In this document: positions 15,679 through 25,138 of the stretch, one piece after another
How positions within the stretch are numbered: the stretch's first letter is position 1
Layout of the letters: every line of letters begins with the position of its first letter
Assembly (NCBI GenBank): GCA_025362395.1
Contig: JANYGK010000001.1
Location: forward strand, 1 to 59,954
Length of the DNA: 59,954 nt
Reading direction: 5' to 3'
Source of the DNA: Bacteroidota bacterium
GTDB taxonomy: Bacteria > Bacteroidota > Bacteroidia > B-17B0 > Aurantibacillaceae
Made by a program: the position numbers and the translations under genes
Notes under the pieces: generated by a model
What the model saw: only the letters and a program-made list of their open reading frames with translations
Database searches by the model: none
Told to the model about the DNA's origin: nothing

Positions 15679-18450
15679 ATGAGCAAAGAACAGGCTAAAG
15701 TTATTATAGAAAAATTAGTAAACCGTTATAACGAACAGCAAAAATCATATCATGCTGCCGATTATAACGAAACTAAAACCCGCCGTGATTTTATTGACCC
15801 TTTCTTTAAAGCGCTCGGTTGGGATATGGATAACGAGCAGGATGTTGCAGAGCCATATCGTGAAGTTATTCACGAAGACAAAATAAAAATACAGGGCAAG
15901 ACTAAATCACCCGACTACGGTTTTCGTTTGCAAGGTGCCAAACAACAATTGTTTTTTGTAGAAGCAAAAAAGCCTTCGGTCAGCTTAAAAACAAATAAGG
16001 AAGCTTCTTTTCAAATTCGCCGTTACGGATGGAACTCTAAGGTATCGGTTTCTATACTCACCAACTTTGAAGAGTTTATTGTTTACGATTGTTCCAAGAA
16101 GCCAAATGTTAATGACAGTACTTCTGTAGCAAGGTTAAAAACAATTTCTTACAATCAGTTTCTTACGGAGTTTGATTTTATTTACGACACCTTTAGTCGC
16201 GAAGCAATTATTAAGGGCCGTTTTGATACCTATGTAAAAAGTGATACCGCCAAAAAAGGAACTCAGACACTGGATAAAGAGTTTGTAGCGAGCCTTGATA
16301 CATGGCGACAATATATTGCCACCGATCTCGCAAAGAGTAATTCTAAAATAACGGAGGATGAATTGAATTTTGCTGTTCAGCTAATTATTGATCGTTTAAT
16401 ATTTTTACGCTTTTGTGAAGACCGTGGTGTAGAACCATACGGGCAATTAAAAATCGCGGTATCAAAAGGCAATGCGTATGAAAATTTACATGTAGTATTT
16501 CAGGCAGCAGATGATAAATACAATTCGGGCTTATTTGATTTTGAAAAAGATAAGATCACGCATACTTTAAAAGTAACCAATAAGGTTATTAAAAACATTG
16601 TAGAAGATTTGTACCCGCCAAACAGCGAGTACGATTTTAAAGCAATGCCTGTAGAAGTATTGGGAAATGCTTACGAACAGTTTTTAGGCAAAGTAATACG
16701 TATTGACAGCGGACACCATGCTATTATTGAAGAAAAACCGGAAGTACGTAAGGCCGGCGGCGTATATTATACGCCGCAATACATTGTAGACTATATTGTA
16801 GAGAATACCGTAGGTAAATTAATAGAAGGAAAAACACCGAAAGAAATTGAGAAAATAAAAATTGTAGACCCGGCTTGTGGTTCGGGCTCTTTTTTATTAG
16901 GGGCATTCGATTATTTATTAAAATACCATATTAAATATTATTACAAAAATCCGCCTTCTGCTAAAAGCGGGATTATAACCCCTAACGGTACATTAAGTAC
17001 CGCAGAGAAAAAGAATATAATACTGAACAATATTTTTGGTGTTGATTTAGATGCCAATGCGGTAGAAGTAAGTAAACTCAGCTTATTGCTTAAATGTATG
17101 GAAGGCGAAACCGCCGCCAGCATCCAACAACAAATTACCATGTTTAATGAACGGGTGTTACCCGATTTGGATAATAACATCAAAGATGGTAACAGTTTAA
17201 TTGATACCGACATTTATGACAGTGAAATGGAATTGGGCTTTGAAAAAAAAATAAAACCCTTTTCATGGAAAAAACAATTTCCGGCTGTATTTAAACAAGG
17301 AGGTTTTGATGCTGTCATTGGTAATCCGCCTTATTTAAAACTTACTGCAAATAATATTGATAAAAATATTCTATTGTATTATGAAAAAAAGTATAAATCT
17401 TATTCTGGCGGAAGTTCCAAAAATTTATTTCAATTATTCTCAGAAAGAGTGATTGATTTACAGCCAAAAATTTTGGCTTTTATTGTTCCAGAAGCTTTGT
17501 TAACATCAGAAAGTAATGGGAGTTTAAGAGAAATTCTGTTGCGAAATTTTAATTTAAATTCTATTGTAGTTTTCGATCATTTTGTATTTCAAGATGCTAC
17601 TATTGGCACAACAATTTTTGTTGCAGAGAAAAAATCTAAAGAAAAAACTAAAATTATAAAAATTGACAATCATCAAAAGCAAACTTTACTACAAGAAATT
17701 AAAATAAAAGAAAGTAAAGAACAGTGGGATGTTTCCTACGATAATGAAAGTAAATCTATTTTTAAAAATATTTTAAACTCATCGCAATCAATGGGTGAAT
17801 TAGTTGAAATGTCTAAAGGAATGGTTGTAAAAGATCGTAAAGATGTACTTTTATTGTCTCCCACAAAAAAATCTTTGCCTTTCCTTTTAGGAAATTGCAT
17901 GTCAAGATATAAATATCATTACGATAAATATGCTGAATATGAAAAATTGGAAATAATAGGAGGAACAAGCAATTTCACTAAACAAACTTCTTTACCTAGA
18001 TTATTAATCAGAAGAACAGGTAACAATTTATGCGTAACATATTCTAATAAACCAGAGCTTATAGAAAGTACTATTTATATTTTACGAAGCGATAAAATAG
18101 ACTTGAAATTTTTACTAGGAATATTAAATTCGAAACTGCTTTCCTTCTATCTATTAAAAAAACTTGTTACAAATTCTCAAGGGTTTCCTCAGATTCTAAT
18201 GGGGCAGCTTGATCAACTCCCAATTAAGAAAATTAGTAAGAACGAAATAAACAAACATGACGAAATTATAAAAAATGTAGAATTGATTTTAAAACTCAAT
18301 GAAGAATTAGACGAGCTCAAACTCCAAACGCAAATAGACCAAATTAAACAACGTATTGAACATAGTGAGGATAAGATTAATCAATTGGTTTACGAATTAT
18401 ATGAATTAACAGCAGAAGAAATAAAAATTGTTGAAGGTAATGAAAATTAA
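15679..18450 (+). CDS. Type IIG restriction-modification enzyme (Eco57I-like methylase with TaqI-like specificity domain)
   Basis: 923 residues combining nuclease and adenine-N6 methyltransferase. The N-terminal PD-(D/E)xK nuclease shows SPDYGF near residue 78 and FFVEAKKPS near 99. A helical connector leads to methyltransferase motif I DPACGSGSFLLG (about residue 398) and motif IV NPPY (about 552). The C-terminal third resembles the TaqI-like target-recognition region, ending in a coiled coil. Cuts and protects the same asymmetric site; the site itself cannot be deduced. It overlaps the next gene by 11 bp. Confidence 0.93.
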   Translation: MSKEQAKVIIEKLVNRYNEQQKSYHAADYNETKTRRDFIDPFFKALGWDMDNEQDVAEPYREVIHEDKIKIQGKTKSPDYGFRLQGAKQQLFFVEAKKPSVSLKTNKEASFQIRRYGWNSKVSVSILTNFEEFIVYDCSKKPNVNDSTSVARLKTISYNQFLTEFDFIYDTFSREAIIKGRFDTYVKSDTAKKGTQTLDKEFVASLDTWRQYIATDLAKSNSKITEDELNFAVQLIIDRLIFLRFCEDRGVEPYGQLKIAVSKGNAYENLHVVFQAADDKYNSGLFDFEKDKITHTLKVTNKVIKNIVEDLYPPNSEYDFKAMPVEVLGNAYEQFLGKVIRIDSGHHAIIEEKPEVRKAGGVYYTPQYIVDYIVENTVGKLIEGKTPKEIEKIKIVDPACGSGSFLLGAFDYLLKYHIKYYYKNPPSAKSGIITPNGTLSTAEKKNIILNNIFGVDLDANAVEVSKLSLLLKCMEGETAASIQQQITMFNERVLPDLDNNIKDGNSLIDTDIYDSEMELGFEKKIKPFSWKKQFPAVFKQGGFDAVIGNPPYLKLTANNIDKNILLYYEKKYKSYSGGSSKNLFQLFSERVIDLQPKILAFIVPEALLTSESNGSLREILLRNFNLNSIVVFDHFVFQDATIGTTIFVAEKKSKEKTKIIKIDNHQKQTLLQEIKIKESKEQWDVSYDNESKSIFKNILNSSQSMGELVEMSKGMVVKDRKDVLLLSPTKKSLPFLLGNCMSRYKYHYDKYAEYEKLEIIGGTSNFTKQTSLPRLLIRRTGNNLCVTYSNKPELIESTIYILRSDKIDLKFLLGILNSKLLSFYLLKKLVTNSQGFPQILMGQLDQLPIKKISKNEINKHDEIIKNVELILKLNEELDELKLQTQIDQIKQRIEHSEDKINQLVYELYELTAEEIKIVEGNEN

Positions 18451-18661
18451 TAATGCATTAGATATAATTGCTTTGACGATCCAGATCGCAGGCACATTGA
18501 TGATGGCTTTTAACAGCCCAAAGAATTTACCGGCAGGCGCTTTTATGACTGTAAATGTTGATGTAGTTACCCCACGTAAAAGAGAAACAAAAACAAAAAT
18601 AGGATTGCTTATTTTATGCCTCGGGTTTTTCATACAATTAATTTCTTTACTTATTAAATAA
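18440..18661 (+). CDS. Small two-helix membrane protein in the restriction operon
   Basis: 73 residues from the ATG at 18440, which overlaps the end of the type IIG gene. Two hydrophobic helices (DIIALTIQIAGTLMMAF and IGLLILCLGFFIQLISLLI) separated by a basic loop. An upstream TTG at 18428 could add four residues. Its stop overlaps the next start (TAATG), indicating translational coupling. No family recognised; association with the restriction enzyme is by position only. Confidence 0.72.
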   Translation: MKINNALDIIALTIQIAGTLMMAFNSPKNLPAGAFMTVNVDVVTPRKRETKTKIGLLILCLGFFIQLISLLIK

Positions 18662-19077
18662 TGGAAGTTACCCAACAAAAAATACAGGAAGCCATTGCAA
18701 ACTCTAGCGAGTGGATTGCTTTTTTAGCTGCTAAGTCTGACAAGGATTTGGAGCGCAGGTTGGGTATTAACCGATTACAGTTTGCTGAAGCTTATAAAAA
18801 CAAACAGGAAGATGTGTGCGAATTATTGGAACTCATGCGCCGTCTTATTATGGAAGCCCGTATTTATAAAGAAGAACATAGTATAGCCGATTCACCAAAC
18901 GACATTGAATTAGCTATGGCTGAACACAAACGCGAAACCAAACACTGTGCTGAACGCCAAAAAGCATTTGAACCTCAAGCAAGAGAGAAAGAGGAAGAAC
19001 TGAAAGAAACGGATGTTTATAAAACAACTAAGTCTAAGATAAAGGAAGAGGACGGTAATCAGATGAGTTTGTTTTAG
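18661..19077 (+). CDS. Helical protein ending in a sliding-clamp-type motif, restriction operon
   Basis: 138 residues, charged and largely helical, no membrane segment. The last five residues are QMSLF, close to the clamp-binding consensus QL(S/D)LF and in the C-terminal position often used for it. The start is coupled to the preceding gene by TAATG. No enzymatic motif. Inferred, not shown: it may bring the restriction system or another partner to the replication clamp. Confidence 0.72.
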   Translation: MEVTQQKIQEAIANSSEWIAFLAAKSDKDLERRLGINRLQFAEAYKNKQEDVCELLELMRRLIMEARIYKEEHSIADSPNDIELAMAEHKRETKHCAERQKAFEPQAREKEEELKETDVYKTTKSKIKEEDGNQMSLF

Positions 19078-19127
19078 CTGTAATAAAGGAAAAGTTTATA
19101 ACCTATTTATGTTGTTTTAAGATCAGT

Positions 19128-19485
19128 ATGAACGAACAACTCAATAACCGCCGCTACTTATTAGAAAAATGAAAAGCGTTGAGAAATAACTTAACGCCGG
19201 CTGAAGCCTTTCTGTGGAAGCTTCTGCAAGGAGTAGGTTAGAAGGTAAAAAATTCAGAAGACAACATAGTGTTGGAAACTACATTTAGATTTTTATTGTC
19301 CTTCGCAAAAGCTAGCTATCGAGTTGGATGGCGCTCATCATTTTACGGAAGAAGGAATGCAACAAGATGAAATACGAACAACTTATTTAAATACGTGCGG
19401 CATCAGGGTTATCAGGTTCGAAAACAAATTAGTATTTGATAAAACGGATTGGGTGATAGAAGAGATCAAAAAAAAATTTAAGTAG
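19128..19485 (+). pseudogene. Decayed DUF559 endonuclease-fold gene
   Basis: Begins MNEQLNNRRYLLEK, an in-frame TGA, then KALRNNLTPAEAFLWKLLQG, another stop, then in shifted frames KKFRRQHSVGNYI and DFYCPSQKLAIELDGAHHF ... IRVIRFENKLVF ... IEEIKKKFK. This is the DUF559 family (Vsr-like endonuclease fold, ~120 residues) with at least two stops and two frameshifts, so it is inactive. Confidence 0.88.
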
Positions 19486-19539
19486 CAAGGGGGAAATTCA
19501 GGTAGTGAATAGAACAGGATCCATCACCCCATCCTTGGG

Positions 19540-19567
19540 GACACCCCTCCTATTTAGGAGGGGTGTC
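19540..19567. repeat. Perfect 12-bp palindrome with 4-nt loop
   Basis: GACACCCCTCCT, loop ATTT, AGGAGGGGTGTC: a GC-rich perfect hairpin in AT-rich DNA. No T-run follows, so it is more like a dispersed repeat than a terminator. Confidence 0.7.
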
Positions 19568-19620
19568 GTAGATGCAGGAACAGGTTACCGGGTAATATTA
19601 AAATATCTACACAAGAAGCT

Positions 19621-19801
19621 AAATGTGTAACGAAAAAGAATACTGTGTAACGAGAAAGAATGAATGTATAATGAGAAAAAATAGTGTGTTGAGTGAAAGA
19701 ATGTTGTGTAACGTGGAAAAAATGTTGTGTAACAGAATAGTTTAACGTCTAACAAAATAAACTAATGTCTATGGAAAAAAAGGAATATGTATAAGAAAAA
19801 T
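19621..19801. repeat. Degenerate 20-21 bp tandem repeat, about 8 units
   Basis: Units read approximately ATGTGTAACGAGAAAGAAT: starts near 19621, 19642, 19663, 19683, 19704 and 19725, then more diverged units to about 19801. Every frame has stops, so it is non-coding. It fills most of the gap between the decayed DUF559 gene and the 3' end of mutS (19996). Confidence 0.72.
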
Positions 19802-19995
19802 ATGCTCCAAAATAAAAAATAAACGTATTGTTCGGGAAAAGACGTTAGGCATTACCTGTTACCGGAAGAGTAGTGATAACGTCGGTTAACCGCAGATAGG
19901 AAAGTCAAAGAGTTTTGATCGTGCGAAGAGAATTCCTCGAATGAAAATTAATTACAACGTTTTTTTGAAGAAACGTTAAGCCGATAATAATATTT

Positions 19996-22653
19996 TTAAG
20001 CTCCCAGTAATCGCTTAATATCATTAAGCTTCATCAACGCCTCCACAGGCGTTAAAGTATTGATGTCTGTTTTAAGGAGTTCATCTTTTACCTGTTCTAA
20101 AACGGGATCATTGAGCTGAAAAAAACTTAACTGATAATCGTTTTTTGAACTTAAGTTCGCCGGCTTAGCCTTAACGGCTAAGGTGTTTAAACCGTTACCT
20201 GTAAGGGTTTCCGCCTCCGACAGCTCTAGCTCGTGGTCCTTTTCCAACTTCTTTAAAATAGCGTTAGCCCTGTCAACTACCTGCTTGGGCATGCCTGCCA
20301 TGCGCGCTACATGGATCCCAAAGCTGTGTTCGCTGCCGCCTTCACGCAGCTTGCGTAAAAAGATAATTTTATTGTTTGTTTCTTTTACCGACACATTGTA
20401 ATTTTTAATGCGCGGAAAATAGGTGGTCATTTCATTGAGCTCGTGGTAATGAGTAGCAAATAATGTTTTGGCCCTGTTTTTAGGCTGAGAATGAATGTAT
20501 TCCGCAATGGCCCAGGCAATAGAGATCCCATCGTAGGTAGAAGTTCCCCTGCCTATTTCATCCAGTAAAATCAGGCTGCGTTCGCTTAAGTTATTTAAAA
20601 TGCTTGCAGTCTCATTCATCTCTACCATAAAGGTTGATTCGCCCGAAGAAATATTATCGCTGGCGCCTACACGTGTAAATATTTTATCTACAATGCCTAT
20701 TTCCGCGCTTTTAGCGGGAACATAACAACCAATTTGCGCCATTAACGTAATTAAAGCTACCTGCCGTAATAGGGCAGATTTACCGCTCATGTTGGGCCCC
20801 GTGATCATCATTACCTGCTGTGTATCATTGTCTAAATACACAGAGTTACTTACATACTCAACACCTATGGGCAATTGCTTTTCAATAACGGGGTGGCGAC
20901 CGTCTGTAATGTCAATGCCAAATTCGTTATTAAGAGTAGGACGAATATAGTTATTGTCTTTAGCCAGCTTTGCAAAGGACACCAAACAATCGAGCTTCGA
21001 AATTAAGGAAGCGTTAAGTTGTATAGGAATAATATAATCAATAAGGTCGCGTACCAATGCTTCATAAAGCGACTGTTCTAATACAGCAATTTTATCCTCG
21101 GCGCCTAAAATTTTTTCTTCGTAAATTTTTAATTCCGGTGTAATGTAACGTTCTGCGGTAGTAAGCGTTTGTTTCCGGATCCAGTCTTGCGGCACTTTGT
21201 CTTTATGTACATTGGTTACTTCTAAATAGTACCCGAACACATTGTTGTATGATACTTTTAAAGAAGAAATGCCTGTGCGCTCTACTTCGCGTTGCTGGAT
21301 CTGCAATAAATAATCTTTACCGGAAAAAGCAATGGCCCTTAATTCGTCAAGGTCTTCATTAACCCCCTTACAAATAACGTTTCCTTTATTTAATAATACG
21401 GGTGCTTCTTCATTTAATTCGTTCTGTAAGCGATCGCGCATTAAGATGCACGGGTTTAGTTGCTCGGCTATTTTTTGTAAGGAGTGATTATTACAAGGCG
21501 TGGTTATTTCTTTAATGGATTCGATTAAATTTAACGAGCGTTTTAATTGTACTAATTCCCTCGGGTTTATTTTACCTGCCGCTACTTTAGAGATCAACCG
21601 TTCAAGGTCACCTATTTCTTCAAACTTGCTTCTCAGTTCGTTTTGAATGGTTGTATGTGTTCCAAAAAACTCCACCACATCCAATCGTTCATTAATTAAT
21701 TCCAGCTGTTTTAACGGTAAAGCCAGCCAGCGTTTCAATAACCGCGATCCCATGGGTGTTACCGTGGCATCTATAATATCTATTAAGCATTTGCCGTTAT
21801 CATGGCTGCTGCCGAACAATTCTAAATTACGAACCGTAAAGCGGTCGAGCCACACATATTGGTCCTCTTCCACGCGGGATACCGCTGTAATATGTTGCAG
21901 GCGGTCATGTTTGGTTTCGCCGAGGTAATGTAAAATAGCGCCGCAGCTCGATATGGCTAATGGCAAATGTTCTATTCCAAACCCTTTTAAAGAAACAGTA
22001 CCGAATTGTTTAGTGAGGGCTTCAAAACCGAACTCTTTTTTAAAGGCCCAGTCATCCAGTCCAAAAATATAAAAGCGTTCGCCAATTAAATTAAGCAAGG
22101 TTTGTCGGTTATTTTTTTCAAATAGTATTTCGTTCGGCTTAAAGCTTTGTATCAGCTTTTCGATGTAAGTTAAAGAACCTTCCGCTACTAAAAACTCACC
22201 GGTAGACACATCTAAAAAAGACGCGCCGGCTTTTTCTTTATCAATATGGATGCTTGCTAAAAAATTATTGGTACGGTGTTCCAACACCTTATCGTTAAAG
22301 CTTACACCGGGAGTTACCAGTTCTGTTACACCGCGCTTTACAATGCTTTTTGTAAGCTTCGGGTCTTCCAACTGATCGCAAATGGCCACACGGTAGCCTG
22401 CACGTACTAATTTTGGTAAGTACATATCTACCGAATGATGCGGGAAACCGGCAAGCTCAATGTAAGTGGCAGAACCGTTAGCCCGTTTAGTGAGGGTGAT
22501 ACCGAGTATTTGCGAAGCTTTAACAGCATCTTCTCCAAAGGTTTCATAAAAATCGCCTACGCGAAACAATAAAATAGCATCAGGATACTTCCCTTTGATG
22601 TCGTTATACTGTTTCATTAAAGGGGTTTCTTTAACCTCTGTTGTTTTTACCAT
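19996..22653 (-). CDS. mutS: DNA mismatch repair ATPase MutS
   Basis: Recognises mismatches and small loops and starts repair with MutL. 885 residues from the chosen ATG at 22653 ([17 protein letters not shown] matches the usual MutS start; an ATG at 22674 would add seven residues). Mismatch-contact FYE at residues 35-37 (GDFYETF), Walker [10 protein letters not shown], Walker [17 protein letters not shown], and the conserved C-terminal dimer region. QLSFF near residue 834 fits a sliding-clamp motif like that of E. coli MutS. Monocistronic. Confidence 0.98.
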   Translation of the reverse strand: MVKTTEVKETPLMKQYNDIKGKYPDAILLFRVGDFYETFGEDAVKASQILGITLTKRANGSATYIELAGFPHHSVDMYLPKLVRAGYRVAICDQLEDPKLTKSIVKRGVTELVTPGVSFNDKVLEHRTNNFLASIHIDKEKAGASFLDVSTGEFLVAEGSLTYIEKLIQSFKPNEILFEKNNRQTLLNLIGERFYIFGLDDWAFKKEFGFEALTKQFGTVSLKGFGIEHLPLAISSCGAILHYLGETKHDRLQHITAVSRVEEDQYVWLDRFTVRNLELFGSSHDNGKCLIDIIDATVTPMGSRLLKRWLALPLKQLELINERLDVVEFFGTHTTIQNELRSKFEEIGDLERLISKVAAGKINPRELVQLKRSLNLIESIKEITTPCNNHSLQKIAEQLNPCILMRDRLQNELNEEAPVLLNKGNVICKGVNEDLDELRAIAFSGKDYLLQIQQREVERTGISSLKVSYNNVFGYYLEVTNVHKDKVPQDWIRKQTLTTAERYITPELKIYEEKILGAEDKIAVLEQSLYEALVRDLIDYIIPIQLNASLISKLDCLVSFAKLAKDNNYIRPTLNNEFGIDITDGRHPVIEKQLPIGVEYVSNSVYLDNDTQQVMMITGPNMSGKSALLRQVALITLMAQIGCYVPAKSAEIGIVDKIFTRVGASDNISSGESTFMVEMNETASILNNLSERSLILLDEIGRGTSTYDGISIAWAIAEYIHSQPKNRAKTLFATHYHELNEMTTYFPRIKNYNVSVKETNNKIIFLRKLREGGSEHSFGIHVARMAGMPKQVVDRANAILKKLEKDHELELSEAETLTGNGLNTLAVKAKPANLSSKNDYQLSFFQLNDPVLEQVKDELLKTDINTLTPVEALMKLNDIKRLLGA

Positions 22654-22802
22654 AATCAGAAGGCTAAGATACATGATCCACAGGCGGGTTTTGGATTTAA
22701 TTTTTAACAGAAACCGGGAGATTGTTAATAGTTTGGGTTTGTTATAGCGAGGAGGTGCAACAAGGCTGCCTCATACACTATTTTATTTACTTAACCGGGT
22801 TT

Positions 22803-22839
22803 GAGATTGCTTCTCCTCCTTCGTCGGCTCGCAATGACG
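22803..22839. repeat. REP-like element (GTCATTGCGA ... GAAGCAATCTC family), copy 1
   Basis: Minus-strand reading CGTCATTGCGAGCC ... GAGAAGCAATCTC. Two related copies in the window (27647-27676 and 43091-43122) share both ends with a variable middle. Confidence 0.7.
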
Positions 22840-22945
22840 TTCTTATAAATTCTAATCATTTTTTATCATACCGGATCAGCGTCATCCGCGGCCGCTTCTC
22901 TCCCGGTATTATTCAGAAAATAATACTCATATTTATATCCTCAAT

Positions 22946-23398
22946 ATGCCCGATTTTAAACTAACCATCATACAAGCCTGCAAGGAGCATTTAACCGGAA
23001 AATTAGATTCCTTAAATGCTATTATGGAGGAAGTAACAACCTCTGCAAATTCTGAATCTAAAAGTTCGGCCGGCGATAAGCATGAAACCTCTCGTGCCAT
23101 GATGCAATTGGAACAGGAAAAATTGGGGAAACAAATAACAGAAGCGGTAGACCGGTTAAATGAATTTAATAAAATTGAATTTAATAAAACGTTTCAAGCC
23201 ATTACACAAAGCAGCTTAGTAGAAACGGATAGAGGTTTTTTTTTAATAGCAAGTTCGATTGGTAAAGTACGGGTAGAAGATAAAACGGTATTTGTGATTT
23301 CTGCTAAATCGCCGTTGGCATTGGCTTTATCAGGCGCTAAACTAAAAGACACCGTTACATTTAACAGTGTCTTATATTCCATAATAAAAATAAGCTAA
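22946..23398 (+). CDS. GreA/GreB C-terminal-domain-like protein
   Basis: 150 residues. The N-terminal half is a charged helical hairpin-like segment (RAMMQLEQEKLGKQITEAVD); the C-terminal ~50 residues (VFVISAKSPLALALSGAKLK then DTVTFNSVLYSIIKI) match the GreA/GreB beta-domain that docks beside the RNA polymerase secondary channel. The acidic residues at a Gre coiled-coil tip are not obvious, so it may be a polymerase-binding Gre paralogue without cleavage activity. Convergent with the lipase-like gene, 1 bp apart. Confidence 0.72.
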   Translation: MPDFKLTIIQACKEHLTGKLDSLNAIMEEVTTSANSESKSSAGDKHETSRAMMQLEQEKLGKQITEAVDRLNEFNKIEFNKTFQAITQSSLVETDRGFFLIASSIGKVRVEDKTVFVISAKSPLALALSGAKLKDTVTFNSVLYSIIKIS

Positions 23399-23399
23399 G

Positions 23400-24509
23400 C
23401 TATTTATCCGGCAATTGTTTGGCTAAATACAAATAAGGCGCTGTGAGGTGGTGTGTCCATATATTAGTAGTACTATTGGGAAATACTTTATAATAATCTT
23501 CTTTAGCAAACAATAAAACGGTATTTCCGGTTCGTACAAAATTATTGCAGGGTGCATATTTGGGCTCTTCAAATTCGGGCAGTATTTTTTTAACGGCTTT
23601 CGAATACATTTTCCCAAGATAAAATTCATATTTACGTTGCGCTTTTAACCCCGGCTTGGTGAGCTTCCTGTAAACATGTTTTGCAATAATGCGGTTAGGA
23701 AACTTTTGTTTTTTGATCATCGGATCCGCTATCACAAAAAAATTAGTCGTATTAAAATCGTTTTTTGTTTGAATGGAGAATGGCACTTCAGGCACCCAGT
23801 CTGCGGTATTAATCACATTAAAGCCCCAGCCGTTGCGTGTAAGGTTTTCAAAGGCATAGGCATAATATAAATTACCGGGCTTAGGCCCCGCGCTGCAATA
23901 CGTTTTAAAGCGAATGTCTGCAGGTAATTTCCCTGTGCTTTTCAAATTTTCTAAATGGGAGGTTAGCAAAAAGCAAATGCCGCCGCCCTGGCTGTGTCCC
24001 ATAATAATAAATTCTTTAATGCCGGCTTTGTAGCAGGAGTCAATTCTCGGAACCATATCACGCGAAAGGTATGCCGTAGATACCAGCCAGCCTACATGCA
24101 CGGTTGCTTTGGGATCATCGGCAAGGTTATAATCAAACACAAAATCCTTTTCGAGCTTCAATGTTCCTTTTGCCGGCACCATGGCGGCATATAAGTTAGG
24201 CACCCAGCTTTTGGCTGCGGCAATGGTTCCGCGCACACTTAAAATGGCAATGGTGTCTTTAGTGATCCATAAGTCCCAAACATTTTCCATACCTATTATC
24301 GGTGAGCGGTACACAAACCTGGAAAACCCGGGATAAGGAATGGATGTGTCTGCTTCCCATTTATCCAAATCAAGGTGTTGCTTCTGCATGATTTTCAGGA
24401 GCTCAATGTATTCTCGTTTATCAAAGCCGGGTTTTAATTTTTGAGCATTTCCCGAAATAGTAACTAAAAGAAATTGGAAAATTAAATAAGGGAGAACGAA
24501 CGATTTCAT
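23400..24509 (-). CDS. Secreted lipase class 3-like alpha/beta hydrolase
   Basis: 369 residues. Signal peptide (LIFQFLLVTISGNAQ), then the alpha/beta-hydrolase region with the nucleophile elbow IMGHSQGGGICFLL (GHSQG, Ser about residue 174), FKTYCSAGPKPGN, and NTADWVPEVPF carrying the likely catalytic Asp; a C-terminal His is probable. Fits the Lipase_3 family, expected to hydrolyse ester lipids in the periplasm or outside. Substrate unproven. Confidence 0.8.
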   Translation of the reverse strand: MKSFVLPYLIFQFLLVTISGNAQKLKPGFDKREYIELLKIMQKQHLDLDKWEADTSIPYPGFSRFVYRSPIIGMENVWDLWITKDTIAILSVRGTIAAAKSWVPNLYAAMVPAKGTLKLEKDFVFDYNLADDPKATVHVGWLVSTAYLSRDMVPRIDSCYKAGIKEFIIMGHSQGGGICFLLTSHLENLKSTGKLPADIRFKTYCSAGPKPGNLYYAYAFENLTRNGWGFNVINTADWVPEVPFSIQTKNDFNTTNFFVIADPMIKKQKFPNRIIAKHVYRKLTKPGLKAQRKYEFYLGKMYSKAVKKILPEFEEPKYAPCNNFVRTGNTVLLFAKEDYYKVFPNSTTNIWTHHLTAPYLYLAKQLPDK

Positions 24510-24564
24510 AATATGAATTTTTATAAATTAAAGGTAAGCTATATTTGAATAGTAAATGCAGCAG

Positions 24565-25116
24565 TTATTTTTTTCGCAAAGGATAGCTTCTGCTTTTAGT
24601 AATATTATTAAAAATTAAAGCTACCGCAAATAAAATCATTACGCCGGTAAGTACAGGACTTAATACATACATATATCCAAGAGCTTTAATTTTTTCACTG
24701 CCAATGTTGGCGATCAATGCAGTTGCACCACCCGGCGGGTGAAGTGTTTTTGTGATTTGCATGGCTACTATAGAAAGCGCCACGGCTAAAGCAGAGGAAA
24801 GCCAAACCTCGTTCGGTAAAAGCTTATGAATGGTTACCCCGATAATGGCGCATACTAAATGTCCGCCGATTAAATTGCGGGGCTGTGCCAACGGACTGTT
24901 TATAACGCCATAAATTAAAACAGAAGAAGCGCCAAAGGAACCTATTAAATATAAATTGTCATTTAAAACAAAGTATTTGCTGTTAATAAAACCAATAATA
25001 CCGATCCCGAAAAAAGCGCCCAAAAAAGTTAGCAAGTGTTCTTTCGTATCGAGCAGCGTTTCTTTATAAAACACATATTTTATTTTCCGGTAATTGTATT
25101 TTATTTTCCTGATCAC
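24565..25116 (-). CDS. HPP-family integral membrane protein
   Basis: 183 residues with four or five membrane helices and the family signature TLHPPGGATALIAN. HPP proteins have been implicated in nitrite transport in cyanobacteria and plants, but many bacterial members are uncharacterised. It follows the ClC gene after 22 bp on the same strand, so the two are probably co-transcribed as anion-handling membrane proteins. Confidence 0.88.
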   Translation of the reverse strand: MIRKIKYNYRKIKYVFYKETLLDTKEHLLTFLGAFFGIGIIGFINSKYFVLNDNLYLIGSFGASSVLIYGVINSPLAQPRNLIGGHLVCAIIGVTIHKLLPNEVWLSSALAVALSIVAMQITKTLHPPGGATALIANIGSEKIKALGYMYVLSPVLTGVMILFAVALIFNNITKSRSYPLRKK

Positions 25117-25138
25117 GGCTCAAATATAATTAATCTTT

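Noticed and set aside
19621-19801. CRISPR array
   Set aside because: The 20-21 bp units follow each other directly without unique spacers, are diverged, and no cas genes are nearby.
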